64,000 nucleotides of DNA, taken from the NCBI GenBank assembly GCA_965228265.1, contig OZ245804.1:310001-374000 (forward strand). Reading direction: 5' to 3'. The stretch comes from GCA-2732755 sp965228265. GTDB taxonomy: Bacteria; Planctomycetota; Phycisphaerae; Phycisphaerales; UBA1924. Position 1 is the stretch's first letter, and each line of letters starts with the position of its first letter. The notes under the pieces are model-generated. The model was given only the letters and a program-made list of their open reading frames with translations, was not told where the DNA came from and did no database searches. Shown here in pieces: positions 17,641 to 29,200 of this stretch. The position numbers and the translations under genes are program-made.

Positions 17641-18573
17641 ATGAATCCGGAAACATTGGACCAGGTCAACGAGATCGTCGCCGCGATTCAGAGCCACCCG
17701 CTCTGGGCGCACGCGGGGCTGTTCACCCTGCTGATCGCCGGGGCGATGCTGTGGATCGCGGGTCGCCGGGTGCTCAAGCCGACGTTTGCGGTGCTTGGCG
17801 CTCTGGCGGGCGGATTCCTCGGCAACGCGATCGTGCCGGGCATGGGCATCGACTCGATGTTCGGTCTCTCGGGCGGGATGGCCGGGGCCGCGGTAGGCGG
17901 GGCGCTCGGAGCATTGGCTGCGATCCTGATTTTCCGCGTCGCCATCGGCGTGCTCGCGGCGACCGTCGTCAGCGGGCTTGCGATCCTTGCCGCCTCGATC
18001 TTCATCCAGACCAGCGAGCCGCCGCCAGCGGCCATCGACGCACCTTCTGAGACCCTGACTGCGGAACCTGACCACTCGCTCGACGAGGACAGCTCCACGT
18101 GGAAGGACGAGCTGCGTGAGGGCGTCACACAGGGCGCCAAGGACGTCGCCGCGGGCGAGACCGAGCCCGGACAATTCGTGACGGATCTCTACGAAGGCCT
18201 GAAGGCCGAGCTTTGGGACCCGCTAGAGGCGGGCGACAAGATGCTGCTCACCTCGTCAGGCCTGGCGGGCTTTGTCGCGGGATTGGCGCTCGGTGTGTTT
18301 GCACCCAAGAAGACGACCGCGCTCGTCACCGCGTTTGCCGGGGCCGGCATGTGGCTGCCCGCGCTGTACTTCCTGAGTCAGTCGCTCGATCTGCCGGGCA
18401 AGGCGATGTTCGAGCGCACACCGGTCGAGTGGCTGGCGATCTGGCTGGTCATCTCGATGACGGGCCTGTTCATCCAGTGGCAGGGGCTCAAGAAGAAGGA
18501 CGAGAGCCGACCCCGCCGAGACCGGGATGACGAGGAAGACGACTACGACGACGATGATGAGGACGAGGACTAG
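17641..18573 (+). CDS. Multi-pass membrane protein of unknown function with acidic tail
   Basis: 310 residues from the ATG at 17641, which has GGAG 6 bases upstream; the frame is open further upstream but overlaps pheA on the other strand. Hydrophobic segments at about 25-45, 48-70 (glycine-rich), 75-100 and 100-120 are followed by a soluble stretch (about 122-200), two more membrane segments near 205-250 and another near 260-280. The C-terminus is charged, ending in DDEEDDYDDDDEDED. The Gly-rich paired helices recall TMEM198/DUF4203-like proteins, but I cannot assign a family. The gene ends tail-to-tail with nuoN, separated by a family A repeat. Confidence 0.75.
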   Translation: MNPETLDQVNEIVAAIQSHPLWAHAGLFTLLIAGAMLWIAGRRVLKPTFAVLGALAGGFLGNAIVPGMGIDSMFGLSGGMAGAAVGGALGALAAILIFRVAIGVLAATVVSGLAILAASIFIQTSEPPPAAIDAPSETLTAEPDHSLDEDSSTWKDELREGVTQGAKDVAAGETEPGQFVTDLYEGLKAELWDPLEAGDKMLLTSSGLAGFVAGLALGVFAPKKTTALVTAFAGAGMWLPALYFLSQSLDLPGKAMFERTPVEWLAIWLVISMTGLFIQWQGLKKKDESRPRRDRDDEEDDYDDDDEDED

Positions 18574-18598
18574 AGCCTGAGCCTCTTCCACTTGATGA

Positions 18599-18698
18599 GT
18601 GGCGGAGGCTTCCAGCCTCCGCAGTCATTGAATCATCAATCGTTCTTGTGGCTTGCATTCAAAGCCACCGGCTCGCGGAGGCTGGAAGCCTCCGCCAC
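18599..18698. repeat. Paired inverted hairpin element, family A, copy 1
   Basis: Two perfectly inverted 24-base arms at 18599-18622 and 18675-18698, each containing GGCGGAGGCTTCCAGCCTCC or its complement. Each arm can fold alone (9-bp stem GCGGAGGCT/AGCCTCCGC around TCC), and the two arms can pair with each other. The spacer is 52 bases. The element lies at the junction of a plus-strand gene ending at 18573 and nuoN. Its right arm is inside the nuoN coding region and encodes the residues VAEASSLR. Copies 2 and 3 are at 26942-27024 and 53533-53659. Confidence 0.88.
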
Positions 18699-20255
18699 GG
18701 CGTCGTTGTTCGGATGCACCGCGTCGTGCGCCAGGCGTGCGATCGGGCCCGCGAAGATCGTCATGAGCACCACACCCGCAGCGCCGAGGGCCCCCACCGC
18801 CGGGCGTGTCCGCATCGGCGTGAGGTTGAATGCCTTGGCCTCGTCGCCCGCCTCGTCGAAGAGCGGGTAGGCGACCAGTCGCAGGTAATAGAACGCCGCG
18901 ATCGCTGAGTTGATACCCAGGATCACAACCAAACCGATCTCACCCGCCGAGACACCCGCGGTGAACAGCGGCAGCTTGCCAAAGAAACCGATCGTCAGCG
19001 GGAAGCCGAGCAGGCTGAGTGCGCAGATCACCAGGCTCCACCCGAGCAGCGGGCGCGTGCGGGCCAGGCCCCGGATGGCTTCGATGCTGTCGGCCTCGTC
19101 GTAGGCGAGCTCGCCCGTGTGCGTGCGCTGCGGGCTGCGCTCGAGCGAGGCGATCACCGCGAACGCGCCGGTGCTCATCACGCCGTAGGACAGCAGGTAG
19201 AACAGCACCGCCGAGAGACCGCTCTGTGTGAACGTGTCGCCCGGCCCCGCGATGATCCCGACGAGCATGTAGCCCGAGTGCGCGATGGACGAGTAAGCGA
19301 GCATGCGCTTCATGGAGGTCTGCAGGAGCGCCAGCACGTTGCCGAGCGTCATGGACATGACCGCCATGACCCAGAGCAGGAGACGCACCGATTCGGGCAG
19401 ACCCTGGCCCGTCTCGCCGAAGTGCCACCCGATCGTCGAGCAGATCAGCATGAGCGCCAGGAAGCCGGCCGTCTTGGGCACGAACGCGAGCATCGCGGTG
19501 ACCGAGGTCGCGGCCCCCTGGTACACGTCGGCGGTGTAGTAATGCATCGGGACAGCCGCGATCTTGAAGCCGATCCCGATGATCGCCAGCAGCAGGCCGC
19601 CCAGAGTGATCGGGTTGAGACCTTCGCCCGCCATCTGCGTGGTGATGGCGTGGTGGATCTCGGTGAGGTGGACGCTGCCCGTGCCGCCGTAGATGAGCGT
19701 AAACCCATAGAGGAAGATCGCCGCGCCCAGCGCGCCGAGGAAGAAGTACTTCACGCCCGCCTCGCGCGCGTTGGAGCGTGCGGTGCTGATCGTGACCATG
19801 ACGTACGTCGGGAGGCTGGTCAGCTCGAGGGCGAGGAAGAGCCAGATGAGCGTGTCGGCACTGGCAGTCAGCATGAGTCCCGTCAGGCTGAACAGGAAGA
19901 ACGAGTAGAACTCGCCCGAGTTCAGACGGAGCGGGTCGAAGGCTCGGCCCTTCTCGATCTTGGCTTCCTCTTCGCGGTCAACCGTGCCCGCAAGGAGCAT
20001 GACCAGCAGAATGCCCACGGCCGCGATGATCGCCTTGGCATAGGGCAGCATCGAGGGCATGAGGCTGCGTGCGTGCTCGGGGCCCGTCGGCGTCGTGCCG
20101 ATGGCGAAGATGCCAGCCGCCGCGAGCGAGAGGCCGCAGATCAGCGGGCAGAGCTTGCGCACCGCGGCGCTGGGCGAGAGCCCGACGACCATGACGACGC
20201 ACGTCGCGAGGAAGAGCGTGACTTCGGGCCACAGATAGGCGAGTGTCTCGGCCAT
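18636..20255 (-). CDS. nuoN: NADH-quinone oxidoreductase subunit N
   Basis: NuoN is one of the three antiporter-like proton-pumping subunits in the membrane arm of complex I. The 539 residues contain about 14 hydrophobic segments and typical stretches such as FFLGALGAAIFLYGFTLIYG, YTADVYQGAATSVTAML and FVPKTAGFLAL. It starts 3 bases after the nuoM stop, so translation is coupled. The last ~20 residues (AEASSLREPVALNASHKND) come from a family A repeat element rather than from conserved NuoN sequence. The ancestral stop was probably lost when the element inserted. Last gene of nuoJKLMN. Confidence 0.96.
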   Translation of the reverse strand: MAETLAYLWPEVTLFLATCVVMVVGLSPSAAVRKLCPLICGLSLAAAGIFAIGTTPTGPEHARSLMPSMLPYAKAIIAAVGILLVMLLAGTVDREEEAKIEKGRAFDPLRLNSGEFYSFFLFSLTGLMLTASADTLIWLFLALELTSLPTYVMVTISTARSNAREAGVKYFFLGALGAAIFLYGFTLIYGGTGSVHLTEIHHAITTQMAGEGLNPITLGGLLLAIIGIGFKIAAVPMHYYTADVYQGAATSVTAMLAFVPKTAGFLALMLICSTIGWHFGETGQGLPESVRLLLWVMAVMSMTLGNVLALLQTSMKRMLAYSSIAHSGYMLVGIIAGPGDTFTQSGLSAVLFYLLSYGVMSTGAFAVIASLERSPQRTHTGELAYDEADSIEAIRGLARTRPLLGWSLVICALSLLGFPLTIGFFGKLPLFTAGVSAGEIGLVVILGINSAIAAFYYLRLVAYPLFDEAGDEAKAFNLTPMRTRPAVGALGAAGVVLMTIFAGPIARLAHDAVHPNNDAVAEASSLREPVALNASHKND

Positions 20256-20258
20256 CGG

Positions 20259-21949
20259 TCAGTGTCCCTCTCCGCTGTGATCTTCGTTGTGCTCGTCCTG
20301 AGCGTGTTCGCCCTGGTGCGTGTCGCCGTGATCCGAACCGTGATCGGCGTCGTGATCGTCGTCGTGCGAAGCCGTCCAGACCATGACCCGGCCCGTGTCG
20401 CCCGTGTTGAGCGACTGGACGTAGGCAACGGTGTCGTTGACCGGGGCTTCGACGGCCTTCATGAGCGGCGCAGGGTAGAGCCCGAAGACCAGGCAGCCCG
20501 CGGCCAGCGGCAGCAGCACGCCGATCTCACGCGCCGAGAGATCCGTCGGCAGCACCTCGTGCTCGTGGTGCCCGTCCGGCTCGCGCATCGGACCCCAGAC
20601 GATCTTGCCCGTCATGTAGAGCAGGTAGATCGCGGCGACGATCATGCCAGTGCCCGCAAAGGCCGCGAACACCGGGCCCAGCATGCCGAACGTCGCGCCG
20701 GGCGTCACGCCCGCCTCGCCCGTCCACGGGCCGGACTGGAACGTGCCGAAGAGGCACATGATCTCGCTGACAAAGCCGTTGAGCCCGGGCAGGCCGACGG
20801 AGGCCATCACGAAGAAGACCATGAAGGTCGACCAGACCGGCATCTTGGAACCCAGGCCCGAGACTTCCTTCATGGAGCGCGTGTGGTAGCGCTCGTACAT
20901 CATGCCGATCATGAGGAAGAGCGCGCCGGTCGAGAAGCCGTGGCTGATCATGTAGAGCACCGAGCCCGTGACGCCGACCGAGTTCACCGCGAACAGGCCC
21001 AGCATGCAGAAGCCCAGGTGGCTCACCGACGAGTAGGCGACGAGCTTCTTGATGTCCGTCTGTACCCAGCAGATCAGGCCGGCGTAAAGGATGCCGATGA
21101 TCGCCAGGATAGCCATAAATGGAGCGTACTCGAGCATCGCGACGGGCGCAAAGGGCAGTGCGAATTTGTACACGCCGTAGGTGCCCAGCTTGAGCAGCAC
21201 GCCCGCCAGGATGACCGAGCCCGCCGTCGGCGCTTCGGTGTGCGCCAGCGGCAGCCAGGTATGCACGGGGAACAGCGGCACCTTGACCGCAAACCCCGCC
21301 ATGAGCGCCAGGAGCACCCACGCCTGCTGGCTTGCGTTCAGCGCGCGGGCCGTCTCGCCCAGGGCGGCCATATTGAACGACCACTCGCCGGTAAAGACCG
21401 AGTGCTGCCAGGCGACGTACGCGAAGCCGGCCAGCGCGATGACCGAGCCGGTGAAGGTGTAGAGGAAGAACTTGGTCGAGGCCTTGCGCCGGTTGGATGA
21501 GCCGAACATCGCGATGAGGATGTACATCGGGATGAGCGTGAACTCGAAGCAGATGTAGAAGAGGACCAGGTCGCGGGCGCAGAAGACGCCGACCATCGCC
21601 GACTGCAGGATCAGCAGCCACGCGTAGAAGGTCTTCTGGTTCTCGGTCACCGCGGTGAACGAGCCGATGACGCAGATCGGCCCGAGCAGGACCGTCAGCG
21701 CGATCAAGAGGAGCGAGACGGAATCGACCCCGAGCGCGAGGTTGAGCCCGAGCGCCGGCACCCACTCGATGTTGACCAGCATCTGATCGACGTTGCCGCG
21801 ACCCCAGTCGAACGCCGCCAGCGCGACAACGCCGAACACGACCGAGACGAGCGAGCCGCCCGCGGCGATGTACTTCGCCTGCTCGCGCGGGTTGAACACG
21901 ATCAGCCCGGCGCAAATCAGGGGGATCACGATGAGCAAGAGAAGCACCA

Positions 21950-21950
<1 letters not shown>
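20259..21950 (-). CDS. nuoM: NADH-quinone oxidoreductase subunit M
   Basis: A proton-pumping subunit of the complex I membrane arm, 563 residues. Typical features include YICFEFTLIPMYILIAMFG, the segment WLPLAHTEAPTAGSVILAG and the conserved Lys of VLLKLGTYG. The start codon overlaps the nuoL stop by one base (TGATG). The C-terminal ~45 residues extend beyond the last helix as a tail of H, D, E and G (HDDDHDADHGSDHGDTHQGE), which is not part of the standard NuoM. It looks like a soluble metal-binding or disordered tail. Confidence 0.96.
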
Positions 21951-24217
<2,267 letters not shown>

Positions 24218-24242
24218 TTCGAGCACGGACAAGTACCCCCGC

Positions 24243-24590
24243 TTAGCCCTTGAGCAGCGACCAGACCGAGCCGTCGAGCGTCTCGTGACGCCTGAACAGC
24301 AGCACAACGAGTGCCAAAGCCATCGCCGCTTCCGCAGCCGCGACCGTCAGCACGAAGATCACGAACACCTGCCCCGTGTACTCCAGGTAGTACCGGCTGA
24401 ACGCGATGAGCGCGATCCCCGATGCCTGGAACATCATCTCGGTGCAGAGGAACATCACGATCAGGTTCCGACGCGTCACAAACCCGATCAGACCCAGCGT
24501 GAACATCACCGCCGAGATAAACAAGTAGTGAAACAGCGTCAGGCTCGACATCGCCTCGGGGAACCCGCTCTGGGCCAGTGTGGTCATCAT
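24243..24590 (-). CDS. nuoK: NADH-quinone oxidoreductase subunit K
   Basis: A small three-helix membrane subunit of complex I (115 residues). It has the expected conserved carboxylates in membrane helices: MFLCTEMMFQASGIAL and VAAAEAAMALALVVLL. Both Glu residues belong to the proton-transfer path between NuoJ/NuoK and the antiporter-like subunits. The ATG at 24590 overlaps the nuoJ stop (ATGA); a second Met follows at once, and a further ATG (MSSLTLF) is also possible. The nuoL start follows 25 bases after its stop. Confidence 0.96.
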   Translation of the reverse strand: MMTTLAQSGFPEAMSSLTLFHYLFISAVMFTLGLIGFVTRRNLIVMFLCTEMMFQASGIALIAFSRYYLEYTGQVFVIFVLTVAAAEAAMALALVVLLFRRHETLDGSVWSLLKG

Positions 24591-25591
24591 GACGAAGCCC
24601 CCTCGCTGCCCGCGCCCGACAGGCTCTCGGCCTGCACACGCTTGGCGTCCTCGTCGATCTGCATCTGCTTGCGCGCCAGCACCACCGCGCCCAGCATCGC
24701 CATCAGCAGGATCACACCCGCGATCTCGATCGCGCCGGGCTGGGCCTTGATCAGCTCATACCCCACACCCTCGACGTTGCCGAGCGTCAGGTTCTCAGGC
24801 CAGGCAACCGTGCGCGTCGCGCCGCCCTCGGCATCGACCCGCACCACCGCCGTCCGGTCGATCGGATCGACTAGATAAGGCCCGGGCGAGCCGTCCTCGT
24901 TCACGCCGCGGGCGAGCGTTTCGCTCGGCAGGATGCCGCCCTCGCCGGTCAGCGTGTGCTGCTCACGCAGCGCCCGCTCGATCCGCAGGGGCAATTCGGT
25001 CAGGATCTGGTCGCCCTGCACAACGGGCCGGACGGTCAGCGTCGGCACGCCCCGGGCCATGAGCGTCGAGAGCACCGCGAGCATAAGGAAGCCCGCGACG
25101 GTCGCCATCACCGGCTCGCGCGCCACGCGGTCGAAGGGCGCCTGGTTCTCCGTCATCTCTTCGGTCGGAGCCTGCGTCGCCAACATGATGACGAACAGAT
25201 ACGTAATCAGGATCGCACCGGCATAGATGATCACCAGCGCAAAGGCCATGAACTCAGCCGACAAGATCAGAAACAGCCCGCACGTCGCCAGGATCGTCAG
25301 GATGAAGTAGAGCGCCGAGTACACGGGCTTGGGGTGCGTGATCACGCGGAGCGAGGCCGCCAGCGCCACAAACCCGAAGACGTAGAAATAGAGGTTGGGC
25401 AGGCCCCGGGCGCCGTCCATGTCCACGGCTTTGACGCCGAGCACCATGAGCACCACGCCGCCGGCGACCGCACCGATCAGGAAACCGGGCAGCGCAAAGT
25501 TGGCCTTCGCCCGCGGGAGCGCCAAGAGCACGCCAACCGCCCCGAGTGCGATCATCGAATACAGAACGATCGGGCTGATCACCGCTTCCAC
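24587..25591 (-). CDS. nuoJ: NADH-quinone oxidoreductase subunit J, with large loop insertion
   Basis: NuoJ/ND6 links the quinone-reaction region to the proton pumps. The 334 residues are nearly twice the E. coli length (184). Four N-terminal helices carry the family pattern, including FMAFALVIIYAGAILITYLFVIM. About 100 polar residues (roughly 200-285) then precede the last helix (AIEIAGVILLMAMLGAVVLAR). Such an enlarged periplasmic loop occurs in some planctomycete and Bacteroidetes NuoJ proteins as far as I recall. The start is a GTG at 25591 with AAGGGG nearby. First gene of the nuoJKLMN run; 208 bases separate it from the divergent pgsA and should hold both promoters. Confidence 0.93.
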   Translation of the reverse strand: MEAVISPIVLYSMIALGAVGVLLALPRAKANFALPGFLIGAVAGGVVLMVLGVKAVDMDGARGLPNLYFYVFGFVALAASLRVITHPKPVYSALYFILTILATCGLFLILSAEFMAFALVIIYAGAILITYLFVIMLATQAPTEEMTENQAPFDRVAREPVMATVAGFLMLAVLSTLMARGVPTLTVRPVVQGDQILTELPLRIERALREQHTLTGEGGILPSETLARGVNEDGSPGPYLVDPIDRTAVVRVDAEGGATRTVAWPENLTLGNVEGVGYELIKAQPGAIEIAGVILLMAMLGAVVLARKQMQIDEDAKRVQAESLSGAGSEGASS

Positions 25592-25799
25592 GCTGCTGCG
25601 CCCCTTGAGACCGACACGGATGCCGCCCCAGATGCCCCGCCTGCCCCGCTTGGAGCGGCTTGCGGGCGATGATGCTCGAAAACCGAAACAGACCGAACGC
25701 CAGCCGCCCGATCAAGTGTGCTGAGGATAGGGACCGCCAACACACCCTTCAACCGAACCGAAAACCGCATTCGCCCCCGATCCAACGTACCATCCGGCC

Positions 25800-26420
25800 T
25801 TGACCAACACCCACACAACCCGACCCCGCGCCACCGGCTGGCGACTCCACACCCCCAACACCCTTGTCGGGGTGAGGCTCGCTCTGTCGGTTGTCGTGTT
25901 CTATCTCCTCTCCCAGACGGGCATTGCCGAGAACCAGACCCAGCTCCTCGTCGCGTGCGCCTGCTTCGTCCTCGCGGCGATCACCGACGCGCTCGACGGC
26001 ATGCTCGCCCGCAAATGGAACGCCATCACCCGATTCGGACGCGTCATGGACCCGCTGGCCGACAAAGTCCTCGTCTTGGGCTCGCTCGTCCTGCTCGCGG
26101 GCCCCACATTCGATCACGCCGCCGGATTCACGGGGTGGATGGTCATCGTCATCCTCACCCGCGAGCTGCTCGTCACCAGCCTCCGCGGCATGCTTGAGAG
26201 CGAGGGCGTCGACGCCTCGGCCAACTGGTCCGGCAAGATCAAGATGATCCTCCAGTCCGTTTCCATCCCCCTGATCCTGCTCATGCTCGGGACTCACGCG
26301 CTGAACGAGCCAAACCGCGAACGCGTCATCACCGCCCTCGCCTGGCTCACGACAATCGCCACCGCCCTGAGCGCCGGGCCCTACATCACACGCGCCGCCG
26401 CCGCGTTCAAGAAGAGCTAA
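25800..26420 (+). CDS. pgsA: CDP-diacylglycerol-glycerol-3-phosphate 3-phosphatidyltransferase
   Basis: This enzyme forms phosphatidylglycerophosphate from CDP-diacylglycerol and glycerol-3-phosphate. The 206-residue protein has the full CDP-alcohol phosphotransferase signature DGxxARx8GxxxDxxxD, seen as DGMLARKW followed by GRVMDPLADK, and about five hydrophobic segments. The N-terminal HTPNTLVGVRLAL matches the usual IPNxLTxxR start of PgsA. The first possible start is a TTG at 25800 with no evident Shine-Dalgarno, so the exact start is unsure. pgpA follows 3 bases after the stop, which places the synthase and the phosphatase of the same pathway together. Confidence 0.93.
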   Translation: MTNTHTTRPRATGWRLHTPNTLVGVRLALSVVVFYLLSQTGIAENQTQLLVACACFVLAAITDALDGMLARKWNAITRFGRVMDPLADKVLVLGSLVLLAGPTFDHAAGFTGWMVIVILTRELLVTSLRGMLESEGVDASANWSGKIKMILQSVSIPLILLMLGTHALNEPNRERVITALAWLTTIATALSAGPYITRAAAAFKKS

Positions 26421-26423
26421 ACC

Positions 26424-26930
26424 ATGCACACACCACGACTTCTGTTCTCAACCACGCTCGGTCTTGGTCGCCTGAGGCCCGCCCCGGGCACCTGGGGCTC
26501 GCTCCCGCCGCCCGCGATCGCGTATCTGCTTGTCCTGGCAGGGTTTGGACCAATTTCCACGCTCTACTGGCTCGTCATCGGGCTGGTCTTCTTCGCCTTC
26601 TGCATCGGGTGCATCCTTGAAGGCGACCTCGCCGAGGCTGTGCTAGGCAAGAAAGACCACGGCTCGGTCGTCGCCGACGAAACCGCCGGCCAGTGCATCC
26701 CACTGCTCGCCCTCGCCTGGGCCCCGGCCTCGGTCATGGCCCCGTGGTGGCCCGCGATGCTCACACTCGGCGGCTCGTTCCTGGCCTTCCGCCTGACGGA
26801 CATCATCAAGCCCCCGCCCGCCATGCAGATCCAGAAACTCCCCTCGGGCTGGGGCGTGCTGCTCGACGACCTCGTCGCTGGCATCTACGCCGCGATCCTC
26901 GTCTTAGTCGTGGCGCACCTTGTGGGCTGA
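26424..26930 (+). CDS. pgpA: Phosphatidylglycerophosphatase A
   Basis: PgpA removes the phosphate from phosphatidylglycerophosphate to give phosphatidylglycerol, the step after PgsA. The 168 residues show the PgpA pattern: PAPGTWGS near the N-terminus, KKDHGSVVADETAGQ in the middle (the acidic metal-site cluster), then FRLTDIIKPPP and LPSGWGVLLDDLVAGIYA. There are four or so membrane segments. It follows pgsA with a 3-base gap and is surely co-transcribed. The gene ends 11 bases before family A repeat copy 2. Confidence 0.95.
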   Translation: MHTPRLLFSTTLGLGRLRPAPGTWGSLPPPAIAYLLVLAGFGPISTLYWLVIGLVFFAFCIGCILEGDLAEAVLGKKDHGSVVADETAGQCIPLLALAWAPASVMAPWWPAMLTLGGSFLAFRLTDIIKPPPAMQIQKLPSGWGVLLDDLVAGIYAAILVLVVAHLVG

Positions 26931-26941
26931 CATTTCATCCA

Positions 26942-27024
26942 GTGGCGGAGGCTTCCAGCCTCCGCTGTCCCCTCTGAAATTCCTTATGGAATAAAGAGCC
27001 GCGGAGGCTGGAAGCCTCCGCCAC
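26942..27024. repeat. Paired inverted hairpin element, family A, copy 2
   Basis: Two perfectly inverted 24-base arms at 26942-26965 and 27001-27024 are identical to those of copy 1, with a shorter 35-base spacer of unrelated, AT-richer sequence. It lies between the convergent ends of pgpA (26930) and the metallopeptidase gene (27033). The arms are conserved while the spacers are not, which is the REPIN pattern. Confidence 0.9.
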
Positions 27025-27032
27025 TGAATGAC

Positions 27033-29024
27033 TCAATCCTCTGACTTCTTCACCGACCCGCTCTCACCCTGCGTGCTGGGGACGTTGCGATGATCGAGCC
27101 GATCGCGCGCGGGCTCATCGCCGGCGTCATCCGCCTCGAAGACGTTGTTGCTCCGGTCCACGTCGGGCAGCCAATTGTCAGGGTCGATCTCGATGCGCGT
27201 GATCGACTTCCCGCCCGAGTCCCAGCGCGTCGGGAACGAATCCGTCCGCGCCCACGCCTCAACGGGAATCCGCCGACGTTCGGTCGAGCCGTCGTCGTAC
27301 GTCACGAGCATGTCCACCGGCATGACCATGCGGCGGAGGTTGTTGATCTCCACCCCCACGCGTCCCCGGCGGGGTTTGGCCGTCACACTCCCGATCGCCT
27401 GATCAAGAGCCGCCGGCTCGTAGAACCAGCCCCGCCAGAACCACGCCAGATCCGCGCCCGCGGCGTCCTCCATCGTGCGGAAGAAATCCTCGGGCTTGGG
27501 GCTCTTGAACGCCCAACGCCGGACATACTCACGGAACGCCTCGTCGAACCGCTCCGGGCCGAGGATGTAGTCACGCAGAATCTGCATGCCGTAACCCGGC
27601 TTGCCGTACACCAGAAACCCGAGATCCCCATCCCCGATGCGGTCGGGGAAGGTCATGATCGGCTGGCCCGGCTCCGACGCCAGCGCCTTGGCGGTCGTGT
27701 ACGCCTGATCCGACGTCCCCTTCGGCGACTCGTTGAAGTAATCACCGAAGCTGTAGTAATTGATGAATGTATTGAAGCCCTCGTCCATCCAGCCGTACCG
27801 ACGCTCGTCGGTGTTCACGATCATCGGGAACCACTCGTGCCCGAACTCATGATCGGTCACACCGAGCAGGCCTTTCCGGCTGCGCTGCTCGGCGCAGAAG
27901 ACGATCATCGGGTATTCCATCCCCCCCACCACGCCGTTGACGTTCGTCGCCGTCGGGTACGGGTACTCCATGAGCCACTCGGAGTAGTAGTTGATCGAGT
28001 GCTGCCCCATCGCGACAGCTTCATCGGGCCACAGCGGCGCCGCCTCGGGCGGGTAGAAGGTCTGGCACAGCACCGGGCGGTCCTCGGCCGCGATCGCCGC
28101 GTCCCACGCGAACGCCCGGCTCGACGCGAACGCGAACGCCCGCACGTCCTCGGCCCTGAACGTCCAGGTCGAGGTCCCCTCGCCACGCACACTCGGGATC
28201 TCATCGAGCGAGCGGATCGTCACCTTCTCGGTGCTCGCTTTGGCGCGGGCGAGCCGGTCCTGCATCTCGTCGGTCAGCACGTCCTCGGCGTTGACGAGTT
28301 CACCCGTCGCCGCGACGAGGTGATCCGAGGGCACCGTGATGTTGACCGTGTAATCGCCGAAGTTCGTGTAGAACTCCCCGTCGCCCTGATGGGGCAGGAT
28401 GTTCCAGCCGTGAACGTCGTCGTAAACCGCGACATTGGGGAACCAGTGAGCGAGCTGGAAGACGGTCCCCGCGTCGGACTCGTACACACCCAGCCTGCCG
28501 CGGGGCGGGATGGGCATGCCGAACTCCAGTTCGAGCACGACCGACTCGCCCGGCTCGAGCGGATCGGGCAGGTTCACCTTGCCCATCGCGTCGTAGACCT
28601 TGATCTCGATCATCTCCCCGTCGACCGCCGCATCGCCCAGATCGAACCCGCCCATAAAGTCCGCCGGCACGCGCCACCAGAGATCGGGCATCATCGAGAG
28701 CGTGCCGATCGAGTCGGGGCGGAACGCGTTCTGCTCGAGATTGAGCCACAGGTACCGCAGCTCGTGCGGCGAGTTGTTCGTGTACGTGCACCGGAGGGCG
28801 CCATCCAGACGCCGGCTCTCTTCATCGAGCGTGACGTCGATCTCGTAGTCGGCTCTCTGCTGCCAGTAATCGGGCCCCGGCGCGCCGGATGCCGTGCGCA
28901 CCGAGCCGTGATCCGGCCACGGGATCGGCGCGAAGATCGAATCCGTGACCGCGTACCCCGACTGCGCCAGAGCCGACGCGGCCAGGACACCACCAAGCCC
29001 ACACATCACTGTTCTTGTCAGCAC
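27033..29024 (-). CDS. M1-family zinc metallopeptidase (aminopeptidase-like), exported
   Basis: 663 residues starting at a GTG (29024) with AAGGAG 8 bases upstream. A signal peptide (about 1-20, MLTRTVMCGLGGVLAASALA) suggests export. The N-terminal domain reads as the M1 beta-sandwich. The catalytic domain has GGMEYP (the GxMEN-type substrate motif) at about 370, then HEFGH at about 392-396, with the third zinc ligand E415 in WMDEGFNTF, the exact HExxHx18E spacing of M1 enzymes. The last ~60 residues are charged and ill-defined. Probably a periplasmic or secreted peptidase; substrate unknown. Its stop lies 9 bases from repeat copy 2. Confidence 0.93.
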   Translation of the reverse strand: MLTRTVMCGLGGVLAASALAQSGYAVTDSIFAPIPWPDHGSVRTASGAPGPDYWQQRADYEIDVTLDEESRRLDGALRCTYTNNSPHELRYLWLNLEQNAFRPDSIGTLSMMPDLWWRVPADFMGGFDLGDAAVDGEMIEIKVYDAMGKVNLPDPLEPGESVVLELEFGMPIPPRGRLGVYESDAGTVFQLAHWFPNVAVYDDVHGWNILPHQGDGEFYTNFGDYTVNITVPSDHLVAATGELVNAEDVLTDEMQDRLARAKASTEKVTIRSLDEIPSVRGEGTSTWTFRAEDVRAFAFASSRAFAWDAAIAAEDRPVLCQTFYPPEAAPLWPDEAVAMGQHSINYYSEWLMEYPYPTATNVNGVVGGMEYPMIVFCAEQRSRKGLLGVTDHEFGHEWFPMIVNTDERRYGWMDEGFNTFINYYSFGDYFNESPKGTSDQAYTTAKALASEPGQPIMTFPDRIGDGDLGFLVYGKPGYGMQILRDYILGPERFDEAFREYVRRWAFKSPKPEDFFRTMEDAAGADLAWFWRGWFYEPAALDQAIGSVTAKPRRGRVGVEINNLRRMVMPVDMLVTYDDGSTERRRIPVEAWARTDSFPTRWDSGGKSITRIEIDPDNWLPDVDRSNNVFEADDAGDEPARDRLDHRNVPSTQGESGSVKKSED

Positions 29025-29084
29025 GGCCGATGCTCCTTGTCCGGTGCCTTGTGCACCGACAGAGCGTAGCCGAGATGCCTCTCA

Positions 29085-29194
29085 ACGAGCCCGAAGCGCA
29101 AGCAAGGAGAAGCGAGGTGAAGCGCGGGGTAGCGAGGTGAAGCCCAACCCTAAACGCCGGCGAAGCCCCACACTCGCTGGTGCTTCGGGCTCGT
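29085..29194. repeat. Family C repeat pair (GCTTGCGCTTCGGGCTCGT) with internal direct repeat
   Basis: A 19-base arm at 29085-29103 and its inverted near-copy at 29176-29194 (17 of 19 matching) flank 72 bases that include a direct repeat of AGCGAGGTGAAGC spaced 20 bases apart (about 29111 and 29131). The same 19-mer is found perfectly at 36846-36864. It lies between the metallopeptidase start and the yifB stop, so it is in the metallopeptidase upstream region. I recall related CCCGAAGCGCAAGC strings as common intergenic repeats in planctomycete genomes. Confidence 0.65.
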
Positions 29195-29200
29195 CACGCG

